A stretch of DNA of 64,000 bases from Streptomyces filamentosus (GCF_014654895.1 NZ_BNBE01000001.1:558001-622000), one strand, 5' to 3'; shown: positions 1 to 8,298, numbered from the stretch's first letter. The notes: generated from the sequence alone by a model not told the origin. Made by a program: numbers and translations.

Positions 1-1
1 G

Positions 2-835
2 TACGCGAAGGACCACGGCTTCGTCTTCGAGGTCGACCCGGCCGACCCGCACCGCACCGGGGCCGTCCCGCTCACCGCCCTCGGCCGCTTCGCGCACGAG
101 GCCGTCGCCGTCGACCCGTACACCGGGATCGTGTACGAGACGGAGGACGCCTTCGACCACCCCTTCGGCCTCTTCTACCGCTTCCTGCCCGAGCGGCCCC
201 TCGGCGGCACCGGCTCCCTGCGCGCGGGCGGCACCCTGGAGGCGCTGCGGGTGCCGGGCGTCCCGGACCTGTCGGTGGTGCGGGAGGCCGGGACGGTCTT
301 CGAGCGCGTCGAGTGGGTGCCGGTGCCGGACCCGGGGGCGGCCGGGACGCCGATCCGCTTCCAGGACTTCGGCCGGGGCGGGATCACCCACGCGCAGAAG
401 CTGGAGGGCTGCTACTGGGGCGGCCGCGCCGTCTACTTCGTCTCCTCCTTCGCCCGCGCCTCCGACGGCTCCGGCGCCACCCACTTCGGGCAGGTGTGGA
501 AGTACGAGCCCCGGGGCCGCCGCCTCACCCTCGCCGTGTCCTTCGGCCCCGACACCGACGTCCGGCTTCCCGGCGAGTCCCCCGACAACATCTGCCTGGC
601 CCCCACCGGCGGCCTGATGGTGTGCGAGGACGGCGCGGGCGCGCAGCACGTCTTCGGGGTGACCCGCCGGGGCGAGGTGTACGCCGTCGCCCGGGGCCGG
701 CAGGACGTCGGAACGCCCGGAGCCCCCGAGTGGGGCGAGTTCGCGGGCGTCACCTTCTCCCCGGACGGCGCCACGATGTACGTGAACTGCTACACCCCCG
801 GCACCACCTTCGCCGTCACCGGCCCCTGGCGCTGA
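2..835 (+). CDS. PhoX-like (DUF839) secreted phosphatase family protein, 3' part
   Basis: The reading frame is already open at base 2 and runs to a TGA at 833-835, so the N-terminus, and any Tat signal, lies before the window. The 277 visible residues carry the DUF839/PhoX blocks: HEAVAVDP then VYETED near the start, KLEGCYW in the middle, SPDNICLAP with VCEDG, and EWGEFAGVTFSPDG near the end. PhoX enzymes are calcium/iron phosphomonoesterases exported by the Tat route that release phosphate outside the cell. The downstream gene is a polyphosphate kinase, a fitting neighbour. The family is clear; true PhoX activity is an inference because the metal-binding N-terminal part is not visible. Confidence 0.85.
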   Translation, partial: YAKDHGFVFEVDPADPHRTGAVPLTALGRFAHEAVAVDPYTGIVYETEDAFDHPFGLFYRFLPERPLGGTGSLRAGGTLEALRVPGVPDLSVVREAGTVFERVEWVPVPDPGAAGTPIRFQDFGRGGITHAQKLEGCYWGGRAVYFVSSFARASDGSGATHFGQVWKYEPRGRRLTLAVSFGPDTDVRLPGESPDNICLAPTGGLMVCEDGAGAQHVFGVTRRGEVYAVARGRQDVGTPGAPEWGEFAGVTFSPDGATMYVNCYTPGTTFAVTGPWR

Positions 836-860
836 CCCCCGCCCGGCCCCGGGCGCACTC

Positions 861-899
861 GCGCCCCTCCCCGATCCGGCGCAGGATCGGGGAAGGCGC
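861..899 (+). terminator. Hairpin terminator after the PhoX-like gene
   Basis: Arms CCCCGATCC (869-877) and GGATCGGGG (884-892) pair perfectly around a 6-base loop. An outer GCGCC/GGCGC pair extends the stem. It lies 25 bases after the stop codon. There is no T-tract, which is usual in Streptomyces. Confidence 0.65.
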
Positions 900-923
900 G
901 CGGCACGGCGGAAGGGGCACGCG

Positions 924-1913
924 GTGGGGAAGACGGACCACGGGAAGACCGGCCACGGGAAGACGGACCCCGGACGGAAGACCCACGGGCAGAAGGACCC
1001 CGGGCAGAGGGGCGACGGACAGAAGGGCCACGCACAGAAGGGGCACGGGCGGGGCCGCGCCGGGCGGGAGTCGCTCGGCGCGCTGCTGCGGCTCCCGCCG
1101 GGCGAGCCCGTCGACCTCTCCGCGTACGACCCCCGGGCCGTCACCGGCGGTCCCGACGCCCCCGGGGACAAGGCGGCCGGGCGCGCCGCCACCGCCCTCC
1201 TCGCGCCGCGCCTCGCCGAGCTCCAGGAGCGGCTGTACGCGGCGAGCACGGCGGGCGGGCGGCAGCGGCTGCTGCTGGTCCTCCAGGGCATGGACACCAG
1301 CGGCAAGGGCGGCACGGTCAAACACGTCATCGGCCACTTCAACCCGTCCGGCTGCCGCATCCGCGCCTTCAAGGCGCCCACCCCCGAGGAGCGCGCCCAC
1401 CCCTTCCTGTGGCGGGTGTCGAAGGCGCTGCCGGAACCGGGCGAGATCGGCATCTTCGACCGCTCCCACTACGAGGACGTGCTCATCGCCCGGGTCAGGG
1501 AGCTGGCCCCGCCCGAGGAGCTGGAGCGGCGCTACGAGGAGATCGACCGCTTCGAGCGCTCGCTCGCCGAGGAGGGCGTCACGCTCGTGAAGGTCTTCCT
1601 GCACCTGTCGTACGAGGAGCAGCGCGCCCGGCTCCTGGAGCGGCTGGACAACCCCGAGAAGCACTGGAAGTTCGACCCGTCCGACATCGAGGAGCGGACC
1701 CGCTGGGACGACTACCGGGAGGCGTACGAGGTGGCCATGGAGCGCTGTTCGGCGCCCGGGGCACCCTGGTTCCTGGTCCCGGCGGACCGCAAGTGGTACC
1801 GCAACTGGGCGGTGAGCCTGCTGCTCCTGGAGCACCTGGAGGCGCTGGACCCGCAGTACCCGCCGGGCGGCTTCGACGTGGCGGAGTGCCGGCGCCGGCT
1901 GCTCGCGACCTGA
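924..1913 (+). CDS. ppk2: Polyphosphate kinase 2 family protein (PPK2)
   Basis: A 329-residue PPK2 protein that moves phosphate between polyphosphate and nucleoside mono- or diphosphates in the cytoplasm. The Walker A motif GMDTSGKGG is at residues 122-130, and the Walker B region IFDRSHYEDVL follows about 55 residues later. The C-terminal KWYRNWAV segment is typical of the family. The GTG start at 924 has GAAGGGG seven bases upstream. Residues 1-45 are an unusual low-complexity Gly/Lys/His/Asp stretch with repeated HGKTDPG-like units, not part of the kinase fold. A later start is possible, but I see no better one with a ribosome site. Which class of PPK2 this is cannot be settled by eye. Confidence 0.9.
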   Translation: MGKTDHGKTGHGKTDPGRKTHGQKDPGQRGDGQKGHAQKGHGRGRAGRESLGALLRLPPGEPVDLSAYDPRAVTGGPDAPGDKAAGRAATALLAPRLAELQERLYAASTAGGRQRLLLVLQGMDTSGKGGTVKHVIGHFNPSGCRIRAFKAPTPEERAHPFLWRVSKALPEPGEIGIFDRSHYEDVLIARVRELAPPEELERRYEEIDRFERSLAEEGVTLVKVFLHLSYEEQRARLLERLDNPEKHWKFDPSDIEERTRWDDYREAYEVAMERCSAPGAPWFLVPADRKWYRNWAVSLLLLEHLEALDPQYPPGGFDVAECRRRLLAT

Positions 1914-2022
1914 CGGACCCGGCGCCCGGGGGGGGATCCGGCACCCGGGGAACCCGGCGCCTGACGGGTGACGCGGTCCGTCGCGCCCCGGACACGACGA
2001 CGGATGTTCGACTCTCATCGTA

Positions 2023-2028
2023 TAACTT
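2023..2028 (+). promoter_or_regulatory. -10 element (TAACTT) for a leaderless transcript
   Basis: TAACTT, within TATAACTT, ends six bases before the GTG start at 2035. No Shine-Dalgarno sequence lies between them. This fits transcription starting at the start codon. No clear -35 is visible. Confidence 0.5.
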
Positions 2029-2034
2029 CCGTTC

Positions 2035-2943
2035 GTGACCATTTCTGTACGTAAAGTGGCGACGCTCGGTCTTCTGGGCGCCGTTCTCGTCGGCTGCGGC
2101 GGGGGCGCCGACTCCGCCGGCTCCGTGACGCCCACGGCCCCGGCCGCCTCCCCCTCCCCCGCTTCCGCCCCCGCCTCCGCGAAGGCCACCGGCACCGCGA
2201 AGCCCGCCGCTCCGGGGCCGAAGCGGGCCCCCGCCGCGCCGCCCACGATGGCGGCCGGCCCCCAGGGCCGCACCCCCGTCTACGAGCGACGGACCGGCCG
2301 GAGCACCGAGAAGACCGTCGCCCTCACCTTCGACGCCGACATGACCGCCGACCAGGGCCCCCGCGCGGCGCGCGGCGAGCGCTTCGACAACCCGGAGCTC
2401 ATCGCCACCCTGCGGCGGCTCGGGGTGGACGCGACGGTCTTCATGACCGGCCGCTGGGCGGAGGAGTACCCCGACCAGGCCCGGTCCATCGGCACCGACC
2501 CCCGCTTCGAGATCGCCAACCACTCCTACAGCCACTACGCCTTCGCCGAGCCCTGCTACGGCCTGCCCACGGTCGCCGGGCCGGACATGGCGGCCGATGT
2601 GAAGCGCGCCTTCGACTCCTTCCGGGACGCCGGGGCGGTCAACGTCGTGCCCTACTTCCGCTTCCCCGGCGGCTGCTACGACGACGCCGCCCTCCACGCC
2701 CTCGCCCCCGCCCGGGTCACCGCCGTCCAGTGGGACGTCGTGGGCGGCGACGCCTTCGCGAAGGACCCCGACGCGGTGGCCGAGCAGGTGCTGTCCGGAG
2801 TGCGCCCCGGCTCCCTGGTCGTCCTCCACTGCACCCGCAGCGCCGCCCCCGCCACGGAGCGGGCGATCCGCCGCATCGTCCCCGAACTCCGCTCCCGCGG
2901 CTACCGCTTCGTGAAGGTGTCCGAGCTGATGCGGAACGGCTGA
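2035..2943 (+). CDS. Polysaccharide deacetylase family lipoprotein (NodB/CE4 domain)
   Basis: A 302-residue exported lipoprotein. The signal peptide ends in VLVGC with the lipidated Cys at residue 21, followed by an Ala/Pro/Ser-rich linker to about residue 85. The NodB domain then begins with the metal-site motif TFDADMT (Asp100, Asp102). The H-x3-H motif HSYSH is at 163-167, then FRFPGG and a late VLHC. CE4 enzymes remove acetyl groups from peptidoglycan, chitin or other polysaccharides at the cell surface; the substrate here is unknown. The GTG start has no ribosome site but follows a -10-like hexamer by six bases, so it is probably leaderless. It stands alone, ended by a strong hairpin. 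Confidence 0.9.
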   Translation: MTISVRKVATLGLLGAVLVGCGGGADSAGSVTPTAPAASPSPASAPASAKATGTAKPAAPGPKRAPAAPPTMAAGPQGRTPVYERRTGRSTEKTVALTFDADMTADQGPRAARGERFDNPELIATLRRLGVDATVFMTGRWAEEYPDQARSIGTDPRFEIANHSYSHYAFAEPCYGLPTVAGPDMAADVKRAFDSFRDAGAVNVVPYFRFPGGCYDDAALHALAPARVTAVQWDVVGGDAFAKDPDAVAEQVLSGVRPGSLVVLHCTRSAAPATERAIRRIVPELRSRGYRFVKVSELMRNG

Positions 2944-2949
2944 GGCCCC

Positions 2950-2981
2950 GGGCGACCGAGCCGGGCCCGGCTCGGTCGCCC
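2950..2981. terminator. Strong bidirectional hairpin terminator
   Basis: Perfect 14-base arms (2950-2963 and 2968-2981) around a GGCC loop. The hairpin lies between two convergent genes and can serve both. Confidence 0.8.
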
Positions 2982-3027
2982 TGCTCCGCCGGCCCCGCCC
3001 GGCGGCCGGTCCGGGGAGGGACCTTCC

Positions 3028-3216
3028 TCAGCCGGAGCAGGCGTTCCGCTGGGCCTCCTGCCACTCGCAGACCGGGCAGAGCACGATCCCCTTGACCGAC
3101 TCCGCGTACTCGGTCGGCTCCAGACAGAGCACACAGCGCGCGTACGGGCCCTCGGTCGCCTTTGGGGGCCGGGGCGCGGGCTCGGGGGCGCAGAAAGCGC
3201 CGGATTCCGTGGTCAT
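3028..3216 (-). CDS. Small zinc-ribbon protein, 62 residues
   Basis: A small actinobacterial-type protein with two CxxC pairs, CVLC at residues 28-31 and CPVC at 47-50, spaced as in a zinc ribbon. A Pro-rich N-terminal arm precedes them. The start is the ATG at 3214-3216 opening MTTESGAFC. It is transcribed toward the deacetylase gene and shares its terminator. It lies just downstream of an ABC exporter pair but 41 bases separate them. Function unknown; binding of a structural zinc is an inference from the cysteines. Confidence 0.7.
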   Translation of the reverse strand: MTTESGAFCAPEPAPRPPKATEGPYARCVLCLEPTEYAESVKGIVLCPVCEWQEAQRNACSG

Positions 3217-3257
3217 GACACCGAGGCTACTCCGGTGCCGGGCCGGGTCCCCGGCCC

Positions 3258-3902
3258 TCATTCCAGGCGGGCGCCGGCCCGGCGGGACGCGGTCGCCGTG
3301 ACGGCGGCGAGCAGGAGCGCGGCGGCGCAGGCCGCCCACGGCGGACGGGCCCCGCCGCCGTCCGCGACCAGGGCGGTGACGGCGTGCTTCGCGGGGGAGC
3401 CGGTGGTCACCAGGGCCGCCAGCGAGCCCAGCAGCAGCGCGGCGACGGACCAGCCGGGCGCACGCACGAACGGCCGGGCGGCGAGCGTGCCGACGGCCCC
3501 GCCGGTGAGGGCGCAGGCGGTGGTGGCCAGGAGCCCGGCGAGCAGCGCGGCCGGACCGCTCGTCCCGGCGAGGCCGCCCGTGGCCGTCACCGCGCAGGCC
3601 GCCGCCGCGCCCGCCAGGACGGCCCAGCCCGCGCCCGCCAGGAGCGCGGCCAGGTGCGCGCGGGACCGGCCGGCCGCCGCGGCGACCACGGCCCGCGCGG
3701 CGGCCGGCTCCTGCGTCAGGAAGATCCGCACCGTCCAGGCGGAGACCGGCACGAGCCCGGCCGCCGCGATGCCGAGGGACCCGGGCACCGGATCGCCCGG
3801 CCGGACGCCGACCGCGACCAGCGCCGCGTACAGGAGCAGCGGGGCGAGCCACCGCTGGGAGCGGAGGAACAGTGCGGAGTGGTACCGCAGCAGCGCCGTC
3901 AT
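3258..3902 (-). CDS. ABC transporter permease-like membrane protein
   Basis: A 214-residue protein made almost wholly of hydrophobic Ala/Leu/Val helices, about five or six, with no signal peptide and no recognised catalytic motif. Its ATG overlaps the TGA of the upstream ABC ATPase gene by four bases (3899-3902), so the two are translationally coupled and should form one exporter. The sequence is too diverged to name a substrate. Confidence 0.75.
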   Translation of the reverse strand: MTALLRYHSALFLRSQRWLAPLLLYAALVAVGVRPGDPVPGSLGIAAAGLVPVSAWTVRIFLTQEPAAARAVVAAAAGRSRAHLAALLAGAGWAVLAGAAAACAVTATGGLAGTSGPAALLAGLLATTACALTGGAVGTLAARPFVRAPGWSVAALLLGSLAALVTTGSPAKHAVTALVADGGGARPPWAACAAALLLAAVTATASRRAGARLE

Positions 3903-4879
3903 CCCCGCCCCCCGCCGGTGGCCGGACCGGTCTCGGCCTCCACCCGGTGGACGTGCCAGGAGGCGTCGAGGAGCACCCGCAGCAGGGCGTCGGAGTCCGC
4001 GCCGCCGACCCGGAAGAGCGTTCCTCCGCCGTCCCCGAGCGCTTCCCCGGCGGCCCCGCCGGGCAGGACGCCGGGCAGCGGCCGCGTCCCGGAGGCCACG
4101 ATCCGGACGGGGGCGGACGCCGAAGGCTTCGCCCCACCCCGGGCCGGGTCGGGGTCCGGGGTCTTCGTCCCGACCCGAACGGGGCCGGGCTCCACGGCCT
4201 TCGCCCCGACCCGGGCGGGGACGGTTCCCTGCTCCCGGGGTCCCGGTCCGACCCCGCCGTCCGCGACACGCAGGACCGTGTCGGCCTCGCCCGCCAGGCG
4301 GCGCGGGTCGTGGTCGACGAAGAGGACCGTGGCCCCGGCCGCGACCCGCTCCCGCACCGCCCGGTCGAGCTCCGCACGGGCCGCCTCGTCGAGCCCCGTC
4401 CACGCCTCGTCCAGGACGAGGAGGCCGGGCTCGGCGAGCAGCGCCTGGGCGACGGCGACCTTCTGGGCGCTGCCCTTGGAGAGTTCGGAGAGGGCGGTGC
4501 CGGCGTACCCGCCCGCACCGAGGCGTTCCAGCCATCGGGTGGCCCGGGTCCGGGCGACGGCGGTGGTGAGGCCCTGGAGGCGGCCGAGGTGGACCAGGTG
4601 GCCGAGGGCCGTGAAGGGCAGGGCGGGCGGGAAGCGCTCGGGGACGTACGCGGTCCCGCGCGGGCGGCCGGTGATCCGGCCCTCGGCGGGGGCGTCGACC
4701 CCGGCGACGAGCCGCAGCAGCGTCGACTTGCCGGTGCCGTTCGCCCCGGTGACCCGGACCAGCCGGCCCTCCGGCAGTTCCAGGTCGACGCCCCGCAGCA
4801 CCCACGGCCCGCGCGCCCCGTACCGGCGCCCGACCCCCGCGAGCCGCACGGGCCCCCGCGCTCCGACGATCGTGCTCAT
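3899..4879 (-). CDS. ABC transporter ATP-binding protein
   Basis: A 326-residue ATPase. Walker A GANGTGKST is at residues 45-53, the signature-like LSKGSAQK at 133-140, Walker B LLVLDEAW at 153-160 and the switch His at 190. The signature departs from LSGGQ, as in several Streptomyces exporters. After about residue 210 comes a roughly 115-residue extension, Pro/Gly-rich then ending in a short folded-looking segment, which is longer than a minimal ATPase. The ATG at 4877-4879 was chosen because the NBD starts directly after it. It is coupled to the permease gene downstream. Confidence 0.88.
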   Translation of the reverse strand: MSTIVGARGPVRLAGVGRRYGARGPWVLRGVDLELPEGRLVRVTGANGTGKSTLLRLVAGVDAPAEGRITGRPRGTAYVPERFPPALPFTALGHLVHLGRLQGLTTAVARTRATRWLERLGAGGYAGTALSELSKGSAQKVAVAQALLAEPGLLVLDEAWTGLDEAARAELDRAVRERVAAGATVLFVDHDPRRLAGEADTVLRVADGGVGPGPREQGTVPARVGAKAVEPGPVRVGTKTPDPDPARGGAKPSASAPVRIVASGTRPLPGVLPGGAAGEALGDGGGTLFRVGGADSDALLRVLLDASWHVHRVEAETGPATGGGRG

Positions 4880-4978
4880 GCACGGGATCCTCGCCCGGCC
4901 CCGGTCCGCGCCGCAAGGTCCGGCATCCCTGTTCGGGCCGAGGGCCCCGGTGTCACCGGCCGGTGGCAGACTTGCCGG

Positions 4979-5686
4979 GTGAGCAGCAACGACACCGACC
5001 CCCGCGACGAGAAGCCGCAGTTCGTCCTGCCCCTGGTGGTGCGGATCGAGCGCGGCGCGCCCCCGGCCCGCACCGACGCCCTGGAGACCGCGGCCCGCGC
5101 CGTGCTCCGGCTCCTCACCGACGAGCGCGCGCTCGGCGACGGGGAGTGGGCGGCGGCCGTCGCCGACTGGGAGGACGCCCGCATCCGCAAGGTCGTGCGG
5201 CGGGCGCGCGGCTCCGAGTGGCGGCGCGCCGGGGAGCTGCCCGGCATCACCGTGACCGGGGAGACCGCCGAGGTGCGCGTCTTCCCGCCGGTCCCCCTGG
5301 ACGGCTGGCCCAAGGAGCTGGCCAAGCTCCAGGTCTCCGGCACCGACCTCGACGACCCGGAGCCGCCGGGGCCCGCCCCGGAGGGCGCGGCGGTGCTGTG
5401 GACGAACCCGGGGCTCGCCATGTCGGCCGGCAAGGCGATGGCCCAGGCCGGGCACGGCGCCCAGCTGCTGTGGTGGGCCCTGGACGACGCCGCCCGCGCG
5501 GCCTGGCGGGAGGCCGGTTTCCCGCTGGCCGTGCGCACGGCGCCGGAGGCGGAGTGGCCCGCGCTCGCCGCGAGCGGCCTGCCGGTGGTCAGGGACGCGG
5601 GCTTCACGGAGATCGCTCCGGGCAGCGCGACCGTGGTGTCGGCGTACCCCGGCGTCCTGTCCGCGGCGCCCGGGAACCTCAAATGA
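4979..5686 (+). CDS. Peptidyl-tRNA hydrolase, PTH2 family
   Basis: A 235-residue protein whose C-terminal half matches the PTH2 fold (VLWTNPGLAMSAGKAMAQAGHGA, shown split here as VLWTNPGLAMSAGK then AMAQAGHGA). PTH2 enzymes release tRNA from peptidyl-tRNA that has dropped off the ribosome. The N-terminal half has no match that I recognise and makes it longer than archaeal PTH2 (about 120 residues). The GTG start follows a CAGACT hexamer by six bases with no ribosome site, so it may be leaderless. It is divergent from the ABC exporter, with 99 bases between starts. Confidence 0.8.
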   Translation: MSSNDTDPRDEKPQFVLPLVVRIERGAPPARTDALETAARAVLRLLTDERALGDGEWAAAVADWEDARIRKVVRRARGSEWRRAGELPGITVTGETAEVRVFPPVPLDGWPKELAKLQVSGTDLDDPEPPGPAPEGAAVLWTNPGLAMSAGKAMAQAGHGAQLLWWALDDAARAAWREAGFPLAVRTAPEAEWPALAASGLPVVRDAGFTEIAPGSATVVSAYPGVLSAAPGNLK

Positions 5687-5729
5687 AGCTCTGAACCTCT
5701 CCTTCCTGGGTTCGACCGGCTCCGCCGGG

Positions 5730-5746
5730 GTCATCACGTGGATGAC
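5730..5746 (+). promoter_or_regulatory. Inverted repeat upstream of the MNIO gene
   Basis: GTCATC and GATGAC arms are separated by five bases (ACGTG), 21 bases before the ATG of the DUF692 gene. The position would suit an operator. No regulator gene is adjacent, and the link is an inference. Confidence 0.35.
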
Positions 5747-5767
5747 TGAGGACCGAAGGAGGGGGAC

Positions 5768-7204
5768 ATGACGGAACTCGGCATCGGCATCGGCTGGCGT
5801 CCCGAGATCGCGGACGCGGTCGAGGAGCTGCCCGGGGTCGACTGGGTGGAGGTCGTCGCGGAGAACGTGTGCGCCGGCCACCTGCCCGACTCGCTGGCCC
5901 GGCTGCGGGCCCGGGGCGTCACGGTCGTGCCGCACGGGGTGTCGCTCGGGCTCGGCGGGGCGGACCGGCCGGACCCGGAGCGGCTGGCCGCGCTGGCCGC
6001 GAAGGCCCAGGCGCTGGGGGCGCCGCTGGTCACCGAGCACATCGCGTTCGTCCGGGCCGGGGGGCCGCTGACGGCGACGCCGGGCCTGGAGGCCGGGCAC
6101 CTGCTGCCGGTCCCGCGCACCCGGGACGCCCTGGACGTGCTCTGCGAGAACGTGCGCATCGCGCAGGAGTCCCTGCCGGTGCCGCTGGCCCTGGAGAACA
6201 TCGCCGCACTGTTCTCCTGGCCGGGCGAGGAGCTGTCGGAGGGACGGTTCCTGGCGGAGCTGGTGGAGCGCACGGGGGTGCGGCTCCTCATCGACGTCGC
6301 CAACCTGCACACCAACCACCGCAACCGGGGCGAGGACCCGGCGCGGGCGCTCGCCGAACTGCCGGTGGAGGCCATCGCGTACGTGCACGTGGCCGGCGGG
6401 ATCGAGCGGGACGGCGTCTGGCACGACACCCACGCGCACCCGGTGCCGGAGCCGGTCCTGGGGATCCTGGCCGAGCTGGCGGGGCGGGTCGACCCGCCGG
6501 GCGTCCTGCTGGAGCGGGACGACCGCTTCCCGGCCTCGACCGAGCTGGCCGCGGAGCTGTCGGCGATCCGCACGACGGTGGCGACCGCCCGGCGGCGCGG
6601 CCCGGCCGCAGCCGCGGGCCTCCCGGCCGCCGCCCGGCACGGCGTCGGCGCCGCCGCGCTCCGCGCGGGCCGCGCCCTCGCGGGCGGCGACCCGCTCCTC
6701 ATCGGCGCGGGCGCCCGCGTCTCGGGCGGCTCGATGCCGCCCGCCCTCCCGTCCCGCCCGCTGCCCGCCCCCGTCCCGGTCCCGGAGTCCCCGGAGCCGG
6801 TCGGGGACGGGGTGCGGCAGCGGATCGGGGTGGCGCAGGCGGCGCTGCTGTCGGCGCTCGTCGCCGGGACCCCGGCGCCGGAGGGCTTCGACACCCGGCG
6901 GCTGGGGGTGCAGAGCCGGGCGCTCGCCGCCAAGCGGGCCTCCGTGGTGGCGCGGATCGCGCCGGAGCTGCCGGAGATCCTCGGCGACGACTTCCGGCCC
7001 GCGTTCCTCGCCTACGCGCGGACCCGGCCCATGCCGGGGAGCTACCGGCGGGACGCGCTCGACTTCGTGGAGGGGCTGCTGCTGGCCGGGCGGCCCGAGC
7101 GGCGGGAGCTGACCCGCTGGTGGCAGGAGCGGACGGACAGCCGTCCGGCCGGCATCGCGGGCCGCGTCGCGCGGGCCGCACGACACGTGTTCCTGGGGCG
7201 GTGA
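5768..7204 (+). CDS. DUF692 multinuclear non-haem iron oxidase (MNIO) fused to a DUF2063-like domain
   Basis: A 478-residue two-domain protein. Residues 1-275 carry the DUF692 metal-site blocks in order: ENVC (32-35), [10 protein letters not shown] with His56, TEHIAF with His91, LENIA (Glu143), DVANLH (Asp176, Asn179, His181), YVHVAGG (His207), HDTHAHPVP (219-227) and LLERDDRFP (247-255). MbnB, TglH and BufB of this family oxidise cysteines in peptide precursors. After an Ala/Pro linker, residues 345-450 resemble DUF2063 (BufC-type partner), including a terminal [10 protein letters not shown] helix. The ribosome site AAGGAGGGGG precedes the ATG. The GTGA overlap or close spacing with the next gene points to one operon. 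Family assignment is firm; the substrate is inferred. Confidence 0.85.
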   Translation: MTELGIGIGWRPEIADAVEELPGVDWVEVVAENVCAGHLPDSLARLRARGVTVVPHGVSLGLGGADRPDPERLAALAAKAQALGAPLVTEHIAFVRAGGPLTATPGLEAGHLLPVPRTRDALDVLCENVRIAQESLPVPLALENIAALFSWPGEELSEGRFLAELVERTGVRLLIDVANLHTNHRNRGEDPARALAELPVEAIAYVHVAGGIERDGVWHDTHAHPVPEPVLGILAELAGRVDPPGVLLERDDRFPASTELAAELSAIRTTVATARRRGPAAAAGLPAAARHGVGAAALRAGRALAGGDPLLIGAGARVSGGSMPPALPSRPLPAPVPVPESPEPVGDGVRQRIGVAQAALLSALVAGTPAPEGFDTRRLGVQSRALAAKRASVVARIAPELPEILGDDFRPAFLAYARTRPMPGSYRRDALDFVEGLLLAGRPERRELTRWWQERTDSRPAGIAGRVARAARHVFLGR

Positions 7205-7209
7205 CCGGC

Positions 7210-8253
7210 ATGGACCTCCTGCTCGTGCTCTTCTACGCGGCGGGCGCCGCCGCCGTCGTGCGGCTCGTGGTGCTCGTCCGCCGGACCCGGGGCGGCCCCG
7301 GCGGGCCCCTCCAGGACCTGTACGAGGCCGCGTTCCTCGCCGGCGGCCCCGGCAGGGTCGCGGACACCGCGCTCGCCGCCCTGCACCTGGACGGCCGGCT
7401 GGTCATCGGCGGGCCGGGCGTGGCCGCGGTCGTCCACCGGGTCGCCCACGACCCGGTGGAGCGGGCCGTGTTCGACGTCCGGGCGACGGCCCCGAGCGGC
7501 GCCCTGCACCAGCTGCGGCTCGGGGTGATGACGCACCCGGCGGTGCAGGAGATCGGCGACGGCCTCGCCGCGCGCGGTCTGGTGACCCCGCCGGAGCCCC
7601 GGCAGGCCCTGCGGCGGTGGTGCGTGGGCGTCGTCATGGCGTCCGTCCTGCTGCTGCCGTCGGCGGCGGTCGTGATCACCGTCGTCCGGTTCGGGGAGCC
7701 GGGCGACACGGGAGTGCCGTTCGTCGTGAAGGTGCTGCCGCTGTTCTTCGTCTGCTTCGCGACGGCGCTGGTGTGCGGCGCCTCCGCGGGCCGCCGGGTG
7801 AGCCCCGCCGGGGTGGCGGCGCTGGCCGCGTACCGGCGGGAGCACGTGTACGTCCCCGGCAGCGACGTCCTTGCGGCGGTGGCGACCAACGGCATCCACG
7901 CGCTGCCCGACCGGGAGCTGTGGGAGCGGCTGCGGAACGCGGCGCGGCTCCAGGGGCAGTCGCTGTCGGGTCCCCGCCGCGCCGCTTCCCCGTCCCCGCA
8001 CCCGCACCCGCACCACCGCTCCTCTTCCTCCTCCGACACGAGCGCGGCCGTGGTCCTGTGGTGCGCGGGGGCCGACACGGGCGGCGGGGGCGGCTGGGAC
8101 TCGGACGGCCGGGGCGGCTCGTCCTGCGGGTCGGGCGCTTCGTCCTGCGGCTCCTCGTCCTCGTCCTGCGGGTCGTCGTCCTCGTCCTGCGGCTCCTCGT
8201 CCTCGTCCTCGTGCGGGTCGTCGAGCGGCTCGTCCTGCGGGTCCAGCGGCTGA
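7210..8253 (+). CDS. TIGR04222-type membrane protein with a His-rich and Cys-repeat C-terminal tail
   Basis: A 347-residue protein. A transmembrane helix spans residues 2-23, followed by a TIGR04222-type domain with the AAFLAGGPGRV block at 40-50. Two more helices are at 138-160 and 171-190, then a soluble helix region to 250. Next comes the His-rich PSPHPHPHHR (261-270). The tail from 304 is almost only Ser, Gly and Cys, with Cys-Gly at 306, 313, 320, 327, 335 and 343. The ATG at 7210 has GGGGCGG seven bases upstream; a GTG at 7201 overlapping the MNIO stop is the alternative. The tail is a plausible substrate of the MNIO made by the gene before it. That is inference. Confidence 0.8.
   Translation: MDLLLVLFYAAGAAAVVRLVVLVRRTRGGPGGPLQDLYEAAFLAGGPGRVADTALAALHLDGRLVIGGPGVAAVVHRVAHDPVERAVFDVRATAPSGALHQLRLGVMTHPAVQEIGDGLAARGLVTPPEPRQALRRWCVGVVMASVLLLPSAAVVITVVRFGEPGDTGVPFVVKVLPLFFVCFATALVCGASAGRRVSPAGVAALAAYRREHVYVPGSDVLAAVATNGIHALPDRELWERLRNAARLQGQSLSGPRRAASPSPHPHPHHRSSSSSDTSAAVVLWCAGADTGGGGGWDSDGRGGSSCGSGASSCGSSSSSCGSSSSSCGSSSSSSCGSSSGSSCGSSG
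8119..8250 (+). repeat. In-frame repeat coding Ser/Cys/Gly units
   Basis: Degenerate repeats of TCGTCCTGCGG type encode six SCG motifs spaced 7, 7, 7, 8 and 8 residues. The repeat stays in frame to the stop codon, so length changes by slippage in 3-base multiples would be tolerated. Confidence 0.75.
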
Positions 8254-8298
8254 GCCGTTCGGGTGGCGGGCGCCGGGGTCCTGCCGTACAACTCGATC

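Noticed and set aside
313..1590. Long overlapping frames on both strands throughout the window, for example 313-1590 and 816-2273
   Set aside because: They are Arg/Pro/Gly-rich shadows of real genes, which is typical of high-GC DNA. None has recognisable domains, and their third-position GC bias is wrong.
8119..8250. Short repeat resembling a CRISPR array
   Set aside because: The units are in frame, degenerate and without spacers. They encode the Ser/Cys/Gly tail.
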